Assembly: GCF_030209835.1 (NCBI RefSeq)
Contig: NZ_JARVRF010000029.1
Location: 1 to 64,000, forward strand
Direction of reading: 5' to 3'
DNA length: 64,000 nt
Origin: Arthrobacter sp. efr-133-R2A-120
GTDB taxonomy: Bacteria > Actinomycetota > Actinomycetes > Actinomycetales > Micrococcaceae
Part shown: positions 33,459-43,076 of the stretch, piece after piece
Position numbering within the stretch: the first letter of the stretch is position 1
Layout of the letters: each line of letters starts with the position of its first letter
Translations under genes and position numbers: made by a program
Notes under the pieces: generated by a model
The model's database searches: none
The model's input: the letters and a program-made list of their open reading frames with translations, nothing else
What the model was told of the DNA's origin: nothing

Positions 33459-34376
33459 TTAGACCTGGACGCGCTCGACGTCGGGCTCCAGGTAGATGAC
33501 CCGGGCGATCGGTACTGCCGTGCGGATCCTGAGTTCGGCGTCGTCGATCGCTTTAGCAATCGCCTGCCCGGTATCTGCCGCGCCCACGCTGATCTTCGCA
33601 GCGACAAGCAACTCTTCCGGGCCAAGGTGCATGGTCTTGAGGTGGATGATGCGCGTGCCGTCGGACTCAATGGCTTCCGTGATCCGCACGTTGTCCTCTT
33701 TGGTGGCTGATTCGCCGAGCAGCAAGGACTTGGTTTCCACCGCGAGCACCACGGCGATTGCCACAAGCAGCAGCCCAATCATTCCTGTTCCCGCCGCGTC
33801 CCACGCACCGTTCCCGGTGAGAAGGGTCAGGCTCACGCCGAACAGCGCGAAAACAAGGCCCAGGAGGGCTCCGAAGTCCTCCAGGAGGACCACGGGCAAT
33901 TCCGGTTGCTTGGCGTTGCGGATGAACTTGATCCAACTCTGTTTGCCGCGCAAGGGATTGGACTCGTGGATGGCGGTCCGGAAGGAGAAGGATTCCGCCA
34001 CGATGGCACCGAGCAGCACGGCCAGTGGGACCCACCAGAAATCGCCTTCGATGGCATGGGGGTGCTGGAACTTCTCCCAGGATTCATACAGTGCGAAAAG
34101 GCCACCCACGCTGAACAGCACGATCGAGACGATGAAGGCGTAAATGTAGCGCTCACGGCCATAGCCGAATGGGTGCTCGGGACTTGCGGCCCGCTGCGCC
34201 CGCTTCCCGCCAAGCAGCAGGAGCAACTGGTTGCCGGAATCGGCTACGGAGTGGATTGCCTCGGCCAACATGGACGACGACATCGTCAGGACGAATGCGA
34301 CGAACTTGAGCACAGCGATCGCCAGGTTGGCGCTCAATGCCGCCACGATTGCCTTGGTACCGCCATTTGCAGCCAC
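33459..34376 (-). CDS. Cation diffusion facilitator family transporter
   Basis: A 305-residue CDF protein. About five to six spans occupy residues 10-215, with the metal-site block AEAIHSVADSGNQ in span 2 and an HESNPL loop. A cytoplasmic ferredoxin-like domain (about 220-300) follows. Members usually export Zn, Fe or Mn by proton antiport. The spacing of the SxxD-type residues suggests the Zn/Fe groups, but I would not assign a metal. The start is GTG. Confidence 0.88.
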   Translation of the reverse strand: MAANGGTKAIVAALSANLAIAVLKFVAFVLTMSSSMLAEAIHSVADSGNQLLLLLGGKRAQRAASPEHPFGYGRERYIYAFIVSIVLFSVGGLFALYESWEKFQHPHAIEGDFWWVPLAVLLGAIVAESFSFRTAIHESNPLRGKQSWIKFIRNAKQPELPVVLLEDFGALLGLVFALFGVSLTLLTGNGAWDAAGTGMIGLLLVAIAVVLAVETKSLLLGESATKEDNVRITEAIESDGTRIIHLKTMHLGPEELLVAAKISVGAADTGQAIAKAIDDAELRIRTAVPIARVIYLEPDVERVQV

Positions 34377-34481
34377 GGGGGCTCCACCTCTTCTTCGGTT
34401 CAGGGGATGTGAGTGAATCGGCAGGAACGGATCGTAAGGGGGTGCGTCCCTGCAAGCAATACCGTACCTGTAGCGAGAGTG

Positions 34482-35378
34482 TCAGGAACCTTGTTGCGAG
34501 CGTGCGCTGGCGTAAAGGCAGACCGTGGCGGCCGTGCCGAGGTTCAAGCTTTCTGCCGAGCCGTAAACGGGAACTGCGACACGATGGTCGGCAAGGGCCA
34601 GCTCGGAGTCCGAAAGTCCTTGCGCCTCGTTACCGAACAGCCAGGCGGTCGGGGCTTCGAGGGCGTAGTCGGAGGCGGCTGCCGAAGCACCCAGGCGGCG
34701 CGCCGCGTTCTCGTCCTGGAGCTTGTCCAGATTGAGGGTGCCGTAGCCGTCCGCTGCGAGGATCCCGATGCCGCGCTCCTTGCAGAGGGCCACGAGTTCC
34801 TCGACGTCCGCTCCCAGGACTACCGGCAAGTGGAAGAGTGAACCTGCCGTGGACCGCACAGCCTTCGGGTTGTAGATATCGACGCTGGAGGCAGTCAAGA
34901 CCACGGCATCCGCCCCGGCCGCATCAGCGGCCCGAAGCACTGTTCCAGCGTTGCCGGGGTCCCGCACCTGGCACATGACGGCGATCAGCCGCGGCCCGGC
35001 GTCGAGCACTGATTCAAGGCTGACGTCCACAAAACTGCAGACGGCCACAATCCCCTGGGGATTGACGGTATCCGCCATGGCGGCCAGGACATCGTCATTC
35101 GCGAGCCGCAGGGCAACGCCGTCGACGAGCTCGGCCAGTTCGGGGAGCCGGTCCAGGCAGCTTTCGCTCGCGAAGACTTCGTGTACGACGCCGGGCTCCC
35201 CCGCCGTCGTCCGCTCCCGGTGGAGTACCAGCGCCTCGCGAACAGCCTGGGGCCCTTCCGCGAGGAACCGGCCGCGCTTTAAACGGGCCGGGCGCCCTGC
35301 AAGCTTTGCGACATCCCTGACCCGATCGGCTCGGGGGTTGGACATCGGAAGTTCTTGCGGGCGCCCGGTTTCGTTCAT
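34482..35378 (-). CDS. TrmH/SpoU-family RNA 2'-O-methyltransferase
   Basis: A 298-residue SPOUT methyltransferase. It has an N-terminal substrate-binding domain (about 20-110, with AEGPQAVREAL) and a knotted catalytic domain with the three SpoU motifs: RDPGNAGTVLRAADAAGADAV, WLFGNEAQGL and VPVYGSAESLNL. Such proteins methylate ribose in rRNA or tRNA. It follows rplT by 26 nt on the same strand and may be co-transcribed, in line with a 23S rRNA target. An alternative start is MSNPRADR at 35345. Confidence 0.9.
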   Translation of the reverse strand: MNETGRPQELPMSNPRADRVRDVAKLAGRPARLKRGRFLAEGPQAVREALVLHRERTTAGEPGVVHEVFASESCLDRLPELAELVDGVALRLANDDVLAAMADTVNPQGIVAVCSFVDVSLESVLDAGPRLIAVMCQVRDPGNAGTVLRAADAAGADAVVLTASSVDIYNPKAVRSTAGSLFHLPVVLGADVEELVALCKERGIGILAADGYGTLNLDKLQDENAARRLGASAAASDYALEAPTAWLFGNEAQGLSDSELALADHRVAVPVYGSAESLNLGTAATVCLYASARSQQGS

Positions 35379-35404
35379 ATACAGAACTTTAGTGGCAGTT
35401 GCGA

Positions 35405-36085
35405 CTAGTTCTTGATCTGCTGGCGGGCTTCGCCGCCGGCAGGCTCAAAGCCTGCAGCCTTTGCTGCCTCAACCGTGGAGAACCAGTATTCGGCGACAGT
35501 GACGTCGTACCAGGTGGAACCCGGAACGTGGTACTTGTTCGACTCGGCGTTGCCCTTGATGGCGTGGCCTTCCGGTGCAGCTTCGCCTTCAACGGCAACA
35601 ACAGCGCCTTCGATGGCAGGCTTCTCGGAAACCGAGGCCTTGACAGCGGTAGCGGTCTTTGCAGCCGGAGCAGCCTTGGCGGCGGCCTTCGGAGCTGCCA
35701 CGGCCTTGGCGGCCGGAGCGGAGGTGTCGGCAGGCAGGGAGTCCTTGGCAACCTTGACCAGCGCGGCGAAAGCGTTGGCGTCGGAGACGGCCAGCTCTGC
35801 CAGCATGCGGCGGTCAACCTCGACCTCAGCGGCCTTCAGGCCCTGGATCAGGCGGTTGTAGGTCAGGCCGTTGGCGCGGGATGCAGCGTTGATGCGCTGG
35901 ATCCAGAGGCGACGGAAGTCACCCTTCTTCTTGCGGCGGTCGCCGTAGCTGTACACAAACGAGTGCAGCAGCTGCTCTTTTGCCTTGCGGTACAGGCGAG
36001 ACCGCTGACCGCGGTAACCCTTGGCCCGTTCAAGGACAACCCGACGCTTCTTGTGGGCGTTTACCGCCCGCTTCACACGTGCCAC
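35405..36085 (-). CDS. rplT: Ribosomal protein bL20 with C-terminal sunset-like domain
   Basis: Residues 1-118 are ordinary bL20 ([43 protein letters not shown]). Residues about 120-175 are an Ala/Lys/Pro linker. Residues about 176-220 ([42 protein letters not shown]) match the sunset-domain pattern otherwise seen in secreted and nuclease-associated proteins. The total of 226 residues is nearly double the usual length. GAAGGAG precedes the GTG start. No frameshift is needed, so the fusion is real in this sequence. The role of the extra domain is unknown. Confidence 0.93.
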   Translation of the reverse strand: MARVKRAVNAHKKRRVVLERAKGYRGQRSRLYRKAKEQLLHSFVYSYGDRRKKKGDFRRLWIQRINAASRANGLTYNRLIQGLKAAEVEVDRRMLAELAVSDANAFAALVKVAKDSLPADTSAPAAKAVAAPKAAAKAAPAAKTATAVKASVSEKPAIEGAVVAVEGEAAPEGHAIKGNAESNKYHVPGSTWYDVTVAEYWFSTVEAAKAAGFEPAGGEARQQIKN

Positions 36086-36203
36086 GTGCGTACTCCTTCA
36101 AAATTCTTATCCCAAGCTGCTACTGCCGGGAAATCCGGCCGGCCTGAGAAGGCTTTGGTGTAGTCGGCAGCTACCGGATGGCAGCGACCAGAAAACTTGG
36201 AAC

Positions 36204-36398
36204 TTAGACGCCGAGCATCTTCTTGATGACCTTGGCATCGCCCTTGAAGACGATCTTGTCGCCGGCAAGGCGACGGGTCAGGGTGGAGGACTTGTGCTCC
36301 AGGTAGTGGCGGCGGTTGGCCTGCTGACGCTTCAGCTTGCCGGTACCGGTCAGCTTGAAGCGCTTCTTAGCACCACTGTGGGTCTTCATCTTCGGCAT
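36204..36398 (-). CDS. rpmI: Ribosomal protein bL35
   Basis: A 64-residue basic protein with [20 protein letters not shown] and [14 protein letters not shown], the complete bL35 pattern. AAGGAG lies 9 nt before the ATG. It sits between infC and rplT, the conserved infC-rpmI-rplT order. The flanking gaps of about 117 nt each contain small hairpins such as GCAGAC-TGG-GTCTGC near 36423, possible processing sites. Confidence 0.97.
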   Translation of the reverse strand: MPKMKTHSGAKKRFKLTGTGKLKRQQANRRHYLEHKSSTLTRRLAGDKIVFKGDAKVIKKMLGV

Positions 36399-36515
36399 GG
36401 GAACCGATCTCCTTACGTGTCCGCAGACTGGGTCTGCAGTTCTTTCGTGCAGCCATCCCATAGGGGGCGGCTGCTGCTTTCGAGCCGGGCGGAGGGGATA
36501 CCTCCGGCGGCGTGA

Positions 36516-37583
36516 CTAGTTGGTCTTGCGTGCCGCTGGCTTCGGAGCGGCCTTGGGGGCTGCCGGTCGAGCTGCAGGCTTCGGAACCGCGGGCTTCGCC
36601 ATCGGTTTCGGTACTGGTGTGGCAGCAGGCTTGGGAGCAGCCGGCACAACGGGCTTCGGAGCTGCTTGCTCCGGAGCCTTTGCCGGTGCCGGTGCGGCAA
36701 CCGGAGCTGCTTCAACTACGGGAGCCTTTTCGACTACCGGAGCTGCTTCAACCACGGGAGCCTCTTCGACAACAACTGCTTCCTCAGCAACCGGAACTGC
36801 TTCAACCACAGGGGCCTCGTCGGCAACCGTTTCTTCAGCGACCGGAGCCTCTTCGGTTTCAGCGACCTCCGCCTCAACGGCCTCCGGCGCGGTTTCCTCG
36901 GCCTGGGTTTCCTCAACCTGGGTCAAGAGTTCTGCCGGGAGCAAGTCCGCGAGTGACTGGGTCAAGGGAGCATCCTCGCCTGAAACGTCAATCCGGCCTG
37001 CAGCCTTGGCTTCATTCTGGGCTTTGGCTTCTGCACGCTGCGCCGCGCGGCGGGCCTCGGCCTTGGCCTCGGCCTTGTTCTTCAACGGACCGATCACCAT
37101 GACCATGTTGCGGCCATCGATGCGCGGGCTGGACTCAATCACGCCAACTTCGGCAACGTCCTCAGCGAAGCGCTGCAACAAGCGGATGCCCATTTCAGGG
37201 CGCTGCTGCTCACGTCCGCGGAACTGGATCATGGCCTTTACCTTGTCACCGGCGCCCAGGAAGCGAAGCGCGTGGCCGCGCTTGGTCTCGTAGTCGTGGG
37301 TGTCGATCTTCAGGCGGAAGCGGATTTCCTTGAGGACCGTGTTGGTCTGGTTCTTGCGGGCCTCACGGGCTTTAACAGCGGCTTCGTACTTGTACTTGCC
37401 GAAGTCCATCAGCTTGCACACCGGAGGCTTCGCCTGCGGTGCAACTTCAACGAGATCCAGGTCAGCCTCGGCAGCCAGACGTAGGGCGTCCTCAATACGG
37501 ACGATTCCAACCTGTTCGCCGGCAGGACCGACCAAACGCACCTCGGGGACGCGGATACGCTCATTGATTCTTGGCTCGCTAAT
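36516..37583 (-). CDS. infC: Translation initiation factor IF-3 with long low-complexity tail
   Basis: Residues 1-175 are IF3: [33 protein letters not shown], and the C-terminal domain with [17 protein letters not shown]. Residues about 195-355 are an Ala/Pro/Val/Glu tail with repeats of the type PVVEAAPV. The start is best placed at an ATT codon (37583): AGGAG sits 7 nt upstream and the conserved sequence begins directly after it. An AUU start is the classical self-regulating feature of infC, since IF3 rejects non-canonical starts. GTG and TTG choices further upstream have no support. Confidence 0.94.
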   Translation of the reverse strand: MSEPRINERIRVPEVRLVGPAGEQVGIVRIEDALRLAAEADLDLVEVAPQAKPPVCKLMDFGKYKYEAAVKAREARKNQTNTVLKEIRFRLKIDTHDYETKRGHALRFLGAGDKVKAMIQFRGREQQRPEMGIRLLQRFAEDVAEVGVIESSPRIDGRNMVMVIGPLKNKAEAKAEARRAAQRAEAKAQNEAKAAGRIDVSGEDAPLTQSLADLLPAELLTQVEETQAEETAPEAVEAEVAETEEAPVAEETVADEAPVVEAVPVAEEAVVVEEAPVVEAAPVVEKAPVVEAAPVAAPAPAKAPEQAAPKPVVPAAPKPAATPVPKPMAKPAVPKPAARPAAPKAAPKPAARKTN

Positions 37584-37630
37584 GTCAAAGCTCCTGTTGT
37601 TGTGATGAGTATTCCACCGGCAAATAGAGA

Positions 37631-37662
37631 AGGCCCCCAATTGCTGGCGCAATCGAAGGCCT
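37631..37662 (-). promoter_or_regulatory. infC leader hairpin
   Basis: Two 13-nt arms (37631-37643 and 37650-37662) pair completely as RNA, counting G-U pairs, around a 6-nt loop. The hairpin lies 48 nt upstream of the infC start codon. A likely -10 TAGAAT is at 37813-37818, giving a leader of about 220 nt, long enough for attenuation or r-protein feedback. No long T-tract follows the hairpin. Confidence 0.5.
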
Positions 37663-37919
37663 CGAAGATCGGATACTGCCCCTCAATGGGGGCGTTCGCA
37701 CCATCCAAGGCTGACCTTGAACGGTGTCCGACCAGGTACCCGGCAACTTACATCCCCGAAGGGAAACGGCTGACGCGGGTGGGAGAGAACTCCGCTTGCA
37801 AACTGAAAATCAATTCTACAGAAATCGGCAACCAACCGCACATTAACGATGGGTGGCCGAGCTCTGCGTGTGCCATGGAAAATGGCAACTTCCAGTCGGT
37901 CTGTGACAAGCTTACCAGC

Positions 37920-38306
37920 ATGAGCACTTCAGACAGCAATTCCCTCGACCACGAGCCCAACGGCACTGACGCCGGAGTAGGCCAGCAGATCCGCGACATT
38001 TCGGAAGTTCCGGCTGTTGAGGTCATCACCACCGGCGCCGTCCACCTCATGAGCGCAGCAGCCGTCAAAGTGGGCTTGGCCGACGACCCCGAGGCCGAGG
38101 AGCTCAAGGACCTGGACGAGGCCCGCAAGCTGATCACCGCTTTGGCCGGACTGGTCACCGCCGCAGCGCCGGAAATCGGCTCGCAGCACGCCGGCCCCTT
38201 GCGCGATGGCCTCCGCTCCCTGCAGCTTGCGTTCCGGGAAGCGTCACTGATCCCGGACGAGCCGGGCAAGGGCCCGGGCGAGAAGTTCACCGGCCCGGTC
38301 AACTGA
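37920..38306 (+). CDS. DUF1844 family protein
   Basis: A 128-residue, acidic, mostly helical protein. The core VITTGAVHLMSAAAVKVGL and DLDEARKLITALAGL are the DUF1844 signature. There is no signal peptide or membrane anchor. Function is unknown; it is regularly found beside infC in actinobacteria and is divergent from it here. The ATG after CTTACCAGC was chosen because upstream sequence is not family-like. Confidence 0.85.
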   Translation: MSTSDSNSLDHEPNGTDAGVGQQIRDISEVPAVEVITTGAVHLMSAAAVKVGLADDPEAEELKDLDEARKLITALAGLVTAAAPEIGSQHAGPLRDGLRSLQLAFREASLIPDEPGKGPGEKFTGPVN

Positions 38307-38327
38307 CCCGGACCACCTGTTGGACCG

Positions 38328-38364
38328 CGACGGCGGGCTGGCCTCTTCGGCCGGCCCGCCGTCG
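38328..38364. terminator. Bidirectional terminator between DUF1844 and MFS genes
   Basis: Two 16-nt arms (38328-38343 and 38349-38364), rich in CGGCGGGC, pair with one G-T mismatch around TCTTC. They lie between two convergent stop codons, so the hairpin can serve both genes. Confidence 0.8.
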
Positions 38365-38390
38365 TCGTCTCCCGGCGGCTTGGGCGCAAC

Positions 38391-39725
38391 TCAGTTGGCG
38401 GGGTCCCCCGCGCCGGCCTGGGTGGTGGTCATGATCCGGCGCCGACGCAGCTGGAGGAGCAGCCCGGCAAGGCACAGCACCACTCCCGCCGTCCCGATGG
38501 CGACGAAGCCGGCCCACGGCCCCACGCCGTCGATAAAGAGGCCTGCAACCGGCGAACCGAAGGCCACGCCTGCTGTGAGAGCCGAGCCATACCAGCCCAT
38601 CGCCTCGCCGCGCCGCTCCTCATCCACGAGGTCGGCGACTTTTTCCGACGCCGCCGACAACACCGGCGCGCAGAGCAGGCCCGGAAGCAGGGACAACAAC
38701 GCAAGGGTCCAGGTGTCCCCGGCGAAGCCCATCGGGATGGTCAGGGCCGCCATGCCAAGCAGGAGCAGGATGGGTGAGACGGGCCGGTGCATGGCACCAT
38801 AGATGAGCCCGCCGACTACCGACGAGGCGCACCAGAAGAAGAAGACAATTCCGATCTGGCTCTCGTGCCCGCCGCGCTGCAACACCGCGACGATCCCGAC
38901 GTCGGTGCCGCTCAGCACCATGCCGGATCCTGCGGCGACGGCGAACACGGCAGCTACCGCCGCAGTGAACCATGTGAAGTTCCTGGCCATTTTCCCCCGC
39001 AGCCCCGAAGGCTGCGAAGCCGTCGGTGCCATCTCTGAAGCTGCTTCCTGGAGATGGGCCGGCGCCGATGCCACCACTGCGGCTTCAGCCGCATGGAGCT
39101 CGTCCGCATCCCGGTCGGCCGTCTGGCCGGCATCCAGGACGCCCTCACTGCGGGTGGGCGGGTTGAACCACAGCAGGAAGAGCCCTGCGGCCGAAGTGCA
39201 CACACCCACGATGGTCAGGCCGAGGACCGTGAAGCCGCTGGTAGCCACGACCGCGCCCACCGCGGGGCCGATCATGAAAACCACTTCGGTGCCAATGGAG
39301 TCCAAGGCATAGGCCGAACGCCGTTGCTCGCCGTCAACCAGCACACCGAGGGACTGCCGGATGACGCTGAAGATCGGCAGCGTCAGCAGGCCCCCGACGA
39401 AGACGAGCGGAAGGATCCATTCGTAGCTCGCATGCGGCACTACGGACCAAATCACCAACTCCGACACCACCGAAGGAATAAGCGCCTTGCGCAGGCCCAC
39501 GGTGTCCACGCGCCGTCCGCGCCACGGCGCGCCAATGGCGATGCCGATGGTGAAAACCGCGGCGGCAGCGCCGGCGGCAGCATATCCCTTGCCCAAGGTC
39601 AGCACGATGTGCAAGGTGAGCAGGACCCCCGCTGCCGAGTGCGGTATGCGGGCCACCATGCCCACCAACAAGAGACGCCGCACGGACGTGATGGACAGCA
39701 TCTCCCGGTAGAGAGAGAAATTCAC
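38391..39725 (-). CDS. MFS transporter
   Basis: A 444-residue major facilitator with about 12 spans in two halves, joined by an acidic and Ala-rich central loop (about 190-250). The first half contains RIPHSAAGVLLTLHIVL and RQSLGVLVDGEQRRSAYALDS. This set is typical of actinobacterial permeases of unknown substrate. It follows SseB by 58 nt and may be the last gene of the his-linked transcript. Confidence 0.85.
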   Translation of the reverse strand: MNFSLYREMLSITSVRRLLLVGMVARIPHSAAGVLLTLHIVLTLGKGYAAAGAAAAVFTIGIAIGAPWRGRRVDTVGLRKALIPSVVSELVIWSVVPHASYEWILPLVFVGGLLTLPIFSVIRQSLGVLVDGEQRRSAYALDSIGTEVVFMIGPAVGAVVATSGFTVLGLTIVGVCTSAAGLFLLWFNPPTRSEGVLDAGQTADRDADELHAAEAAVVASAPAHLQEAASEMAPTASQPSGLRGKMARNFTWFTAAVAAVFAVAAGSGMVLSGTDVGIVAVLQRGGHESQIGIVFFFWCASSVVGGLIYGAMHRPVSPILLLLGMAALTIPMGFAGDTWTLALLSLLPGLLCAPVLSAASEKVADLVDEERRGEAMGWYGSALTAGVAFGSPVAGLFIDGVGPWAGFVAIGTAGVVLCLAGLLLQLRRRRIMTTTQAGAGDPAN

Positions 39726-39783
39726 GAGCTACATCCTCTGTTCTGCCGAGGGCAGGACAAGGACGTTCCCCCTGTGCCTTCGG

Positions 39784-40686
39784 CTACTGTGCCGCCCGCT
39801 GCAAGCTGACCTCGATCGAGTCAACCCGCTCGGCGAACAATTCGTTCTGCGCCCAACGCCCGTTCAGCCCGGAGACGAGATCCTGTACCGCGGCGGCGTC
39901 CAGGCCGTCTTCGAGGTACAGCACCACGCGCAATTCGGGCCCGGGTCCCCCGCCGGCCATGGCCGATCCGTCAGCCGTGCGCGAAGCCATTCCCGATCCC
40001 GGCCGCACCTCCAGGCGCCGCACGGCCGGGTACATCCCTGCCAAGGAATTGAGAGCAGACTCCAGTTCATCATCAAGGTACGACGGCGTCCAGTCGCGCT
40101 GCTGTGCCAGTGACCACATGGCAGGCCGGCGCACGACGAAGGTGACCTCCGAACCGGGATCCAGGACAAGCAGCTGGGCTCCCTCCGAGACTGCAGACAG
40201 CGCCGCCCGGGCCGCATAAACAGCGACGGGACGGGCCTGCGGATGCCAGGCTTCAAGGGCGGCAGCCGACGTGAACACAGGCATGGCCGTGCGGCCGTCC
40301 GGCGCCTTCAGGGTCACGAGCGCCATGTCGGCCTGCTTGTCCGCATGGAGTCCGTCCACGCCCTCGGCTTCCTCAGCGAGCTGGGCCACCACCGGGACAA
40401 ACACCCTCGCCGTTGCCAAGGAAGCCACCACGCCCGCCTCGGTGCCGGTACCGGCGAGCAGGGCCGCGACGGCGGCGAGGTACCCGGCGTCGGCCGTTCC
40501 GTCGTCGTCCTCGAAATTATGGATCTTGGCGGCGTCGCTGCTCAGGTCGCGGCCGGCCCAGGGCTGGCCGGCAGAATCGCCTGCGCCCCCCGCACCTGCC
40601 AGGGCCGCCGCGATGTGCCCAGGCAACTGCCGTGGGGCCGGAGTCGAAGCCTTGTGGGCAGCCGGGGACTGTGGATCCTGCGACAT
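39784..40686 (-). CDS. SseB family protein
   Basis: A 300-residue protein. Its N-terminal two thirds carry the SseB-like fold (ARVFVPVVAQL, TAMPVFTSAAALEAWHP), and its C-terminus resembles the SseB C-terminal domain (LRVVLYLEDGLDA). There are no membrane spans. In E. coli SseB was linked to sulfur metabolism, but in actinobacteria the role is unknown. The ATG overlaps the priA stop by one base, so it is translationally coupled to the his genes. Confidence 0.82.
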   Translation of the reverse strand: MSQDPQSPAAHKASTPAPRQLPGHIAAALAGAGGAGDSAGQPWAGRDLSSDAAKIHNFEDDDGTADAGYLAAVAALLAGTGTEAGVVASLATARVFVPVVAQLAEEAEGVDGLHADKQADMALVTLKAPDGRTAMPVFTSAAALEAWHPQARPVAVYAARAALSAVSEGAQLLVLDPGSEVTFVVRRPAMWSLAQQRDWTPSYLDDELESALNSLAGMYPAVRRLEVRPGSGMASRTADGSAMAGGGPGPELRVVLYLEDGLDAAAVQDLVSGLNGRWAQNELFAERVDSIEVSLQRAAQ

Positions 40687-41432
40687 CAGCGACGGCCGGC
40701 GACGTCCAGGGCTTCCGGGAGCGTGAAAGCACCGGCGTACAGCGCCTTGCCGACGATCGCTCCTTCGACCCCGAGCGGAACGAGTTCCCGCAGGACGCGC
40801 AAATCTTCGAGGCTGGAGATGCCGCCCGATGCAACGACAGGCTTGCCGGTCTTTTCGACCATCTGGCGCAACAGCTCGACGTTGGGCCCCTGCAGGGTTC
40901 CGTCCTTCGTGACGTCGGTGACCACGTAGCGGGCGCAGCCGGCGTCCTCAAGGCGGGCCAGAACCTCCCAGAGATCCCCGCCCTCCTTGGTCCAGCCCCG
41001 GCCCGCGAGCGTTGTGCCGCGGACGTCGAGCCCGACGGCGATCTTGTCACCGAAGCGGTCGATGGCCCGGCGGGTCCATTCCGGGTTCTCCAACGCGGCG
41101 GTACCCAGGTTCACGCGGGCGACGCCGAGCTCAAGCGCGCGCTCGAGGGATTCGTCGTCGCGCAATCCGCCGGACAGCTCCACCTTGACGTTCAGCTGCG
41201 AGACGACTTCGCTGATGAGGTCGGCGTTGTTGCCGCGGCCGAACGCTGCGTCCAGGTCCACCATGTGCACCCACTCGGCTCCGGCGTTCTGCCAGTTAAG
41301 TGCTGCTTCGAGCGGGGTGCCGTAACTGGTCTCGGAGCCGGCTTCTCCCTGAAGGAGACGGACGGCCTGGCCGTCCACGATGTCGACGGCGGGCAGGAGT
41401 TCCAGAACAGGCAGTTCGGAGGCGGTGGTCAT
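40686..41432 (-). CDS. priA: Bifunctional HisA/TrpF isomerase (PriA)
   Basis: A 248-residue (beta-alpha)8 isomerase. The phosphate-binding repeats and catalytic aspartates appear as [13 protein letters not shown] in the first half and [15 protein letters not shown] in the second; [12 protein letters not shown] follows. In actinobacteria one PriA enzyme usually serves both histidine (ProFAR isomerase) and tryptophan (PRA isomerase) synthesis, because trpF is missing. Bifunctionality here is inferred from the lineage. [19 protein letters not shown] was chosen as start; an extension to 41465 looks non-native. Confidence 0.93.
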   Translation of the reverse strand: MTTASELPVLELLPAVDIVDGQAVRLLQGEAGSETSYGTPLEAALNWQNAGAEWVHMVDLDAAFGRGNNADLISEVVSQLNVKVELSGGLRDDESLERALELGVARVNLGTAALENPEWTRRAIDRFGDKIAVGLDVRGTTLAGRGWTKEGGDLWEVLARLEDAGCARYVVTDVTKDGTLQGPNVELLRQMVEKTGKPVVASGGISSLEDLRVLRELVPLGVEGAIVGKALYAGAFTLPEALDVAGRR

Positions 41433-41494
41433 TGAAGTCCTCGGTGTTGTGGGGACGGGCGTCAATTGCCCGGCAAGTTATTTGGCAGGCGCAG

Positions 41495-41653
41495 TTATTT
41501 GGCAGGCAGGGTGAAGAGGTAGGCGGCCAGCAATGCCAAGCCGGCAAGTACGTAGAACGAAATGGAGACCCAGGCGGGACGCTTCTGCTGGTGGAAGGAG
41601 ATTCCTCCGCCAACCAGCAGCCCGGCGGTGCCCATGAAGATAACGGACCACAT
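41495..41653 (-). CDS. Small membrane protein in the his operon
   Basis: A 52-residue protein with two hydrophobic spans (about 2-18 and 28-48), a short basic loop HQQKRPAW between them and the tail LFTLPAK. The ATG is one base after the hisH stop, so translation is coupled. I do not recognise a named family. Position between hisH and priA, with coding in phase and a tight junction, supports a real gene. A possible role is membrane attachment or modulation of the neighbouring enzymes, purely inferred. Confidence 0.75.
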   Translation of the reverse strand: MWSVIFMGTAGLLVGGGISFHQQKRPAWVSISFYVLAGLALLAAYLFTLPAK

Positions 41654-41654
41654 A

Positions 41655-42410
41655 CTAGGCAGCGCCTCCGGCTTCGCTCGCCTGCGGCTGGGGTTTTGCC
41701 TGCGGTCGCAAGCCCTCAACCCAGTTTCGCAGGAGCCGCGCTCCGGCGTCGCCCGACTTCTCGGGGTGGAATTGCGTGGCGCACAACGGTCCGTTTTCCA
41801 CGGCGGCAATGAAGGGGGCGCCGTGTTCGGACCAGGTCACCTTCGGCGGAGCCATGCGGGGCTGGACGACGTCGAATTCCCACTTCTGCACGCCGTACGA
41901 GTGCACGAAATAGAAGCGTTCGTGCTCGACGCCGGCGAACAGCTTTGAGCCTTCCGGCACGTCCACGGTGTTCCAGCCCATGTGCGGGACAACGGGCGCG
42001 GGAAGGAGCTCCACCTTGCCCGGCCACTCGCCCATCCCTTCGGCCTCGGTTCCGTGCTCCACTCCGGCCTCGAACAGCACCTGGAGCCCGACACAAATAC
42101 CCAGGACGGGCCTGCCCCCGGCAACACGACGGCCGATCATCCGGATGGCGTCGACTGCCTTGAGTTCGCGCATCACTGTTTCGAAGGCGCCGACGCCGGG
42201 CACCAGGAGCCCATCGGCGTTCAGGACATCTTCTGGCTTGGCGCTTAATGTGACTGCCGCGCCGGCACGCTCAAGCGCCCGGACCGCCGAGCGGACATTG
42301 CCCGAGCCATAGTCAAGGACGGTCACGGTCGGCTTTCCCTCAGGCGAGACGATGCGGCCGGCAGCGTTCGGATCCACCACCGCGCCATCCTTGAGGATGT
42401 GCGTACTCAC
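41655..42410 (-). CDS. hisH: Imidazole glycerol phosphate synthase, glutaminase subunit
   Basis: Class I amidotransferase supplying ammonia to HisF. The nucleophile is in [11 protein letters not shown] (about 111-121) and the His-Glu pair is in [10 protein letters not shown]. At 251 residues it has an N-terminal extension (about 25 residues) before [13 protein letters not shown] and a Pro/Gln-rich tail. The GTG start overlaps the hisB stop as GTGA. Its partner hisF is not in this window. Confidence 0.95.
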   Translation of the reverse strand: MSTHILKDGAVVDPNAAGRIVSPEGKPTVTVLDYGSGNVRSAVRALERAGAAVTLSAKPEDVLNADGLLVPGVGAFETVMRELKAVDAIRMIGRRVAGGRPVLGICVGLQVLFEAGVEHGTEAEGMGEWPGKVELLPAPVVPHMGWNTVDVPEGSKLFAGVEHERFYFVHSYGVQKWEFDVVQPRMAPPKVTWSEHGAPFIAAVENGPLCATQFHPEKSGDAGARLLRNWVEGLRPQAKPQPQASEAGGAA

Positions 42411-43033
42411 AAGGCACCCTTGGTGGACGGAATGCCTTCGACGCGGGGATCCGACTCAACGGCGGAACGCAGTGCACGGGCGAATGCCTTGAACTGTGCC
42501 TCCACGATGTGGTGCGGATCCCGGCCAGCCAGGACATTCATGTGGAGGCAGATGCCGGCGTGCAGGGTGATGGCCTCAAAGACGTGACGGGTCAGCGAAC
42601 CGGTGAAGTGTCCACCGATCAGGTGGTATTCCTGGCCGGCGGGCTCACCGCCGTGAACCAGATAGGGGCGTCCGGAGACGTCGACGACGGCGTGGGCCAA
42701 CGCTTCATCCAACGGAACTGTGGCCTCGCCGAAGCGACGGATGCCCGCTTTGTTACCCAGGGCGGTGCGCAAGACCTCGCCGAAGGTGATGGCCACGTCC
42801 TCCACGGTGTGGTGGGCGTCGATGTGGGTGTCCCCCGTCGCCTTGACGGTCATGTCGATGAGCGAATGCTTGCAGAGCGCCGTCAGCATGTGGTCATAGA
42901 ACGGCACCGAGGTGCTGATATCCGAGACTCCCGTGCCGTCGAGGTTGATTTCAACCAGGACGGAGGACTCGCTTGTGGTGCGTTCCATGCGTGCTGTCCG
43001 GGCGGCCGCCGTGCTGGCGCCGTTTTCGCTCAT
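42407..43033 (-). CDS. hisB: Imidazoleglycerol-phosphate dehydratase
   Basis: A 208-residue Mn-dependent dehydratase, monofunctional as in actinobacteria. It has the two metal-binding His clusters [13 protein letters not shown] and [17 protein letters not shown], plus [18 protein letters not shown] lies shortly before the ATG. It is 43 nt downstream of hisC and overlaps hisH. Confidence 0.96.
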   Translation of the reverse strand: MSENGASTAAARTARMERTTSESSVLVEINLDGTGVSDISTSVPFYDHMLTALCKHSLIDMTVKATGDTHIDAHHTVEDVAITFGEVLRTALGNKAGIRRFGEATVPLDEALAHAVVDVSGRPYLVHGGEPAGQEYHLIGGHFTGSLTRHVFEAITLHAGICLHMNVLAGRDPHHIVEAQFKAFARALRSAVESDPRVEGIPSTKGAL

Positions 43034-43076
43034 TGATATGTCCTTAGGAGGAAGGAGTGGTGGGGCTTGTCCAAGT

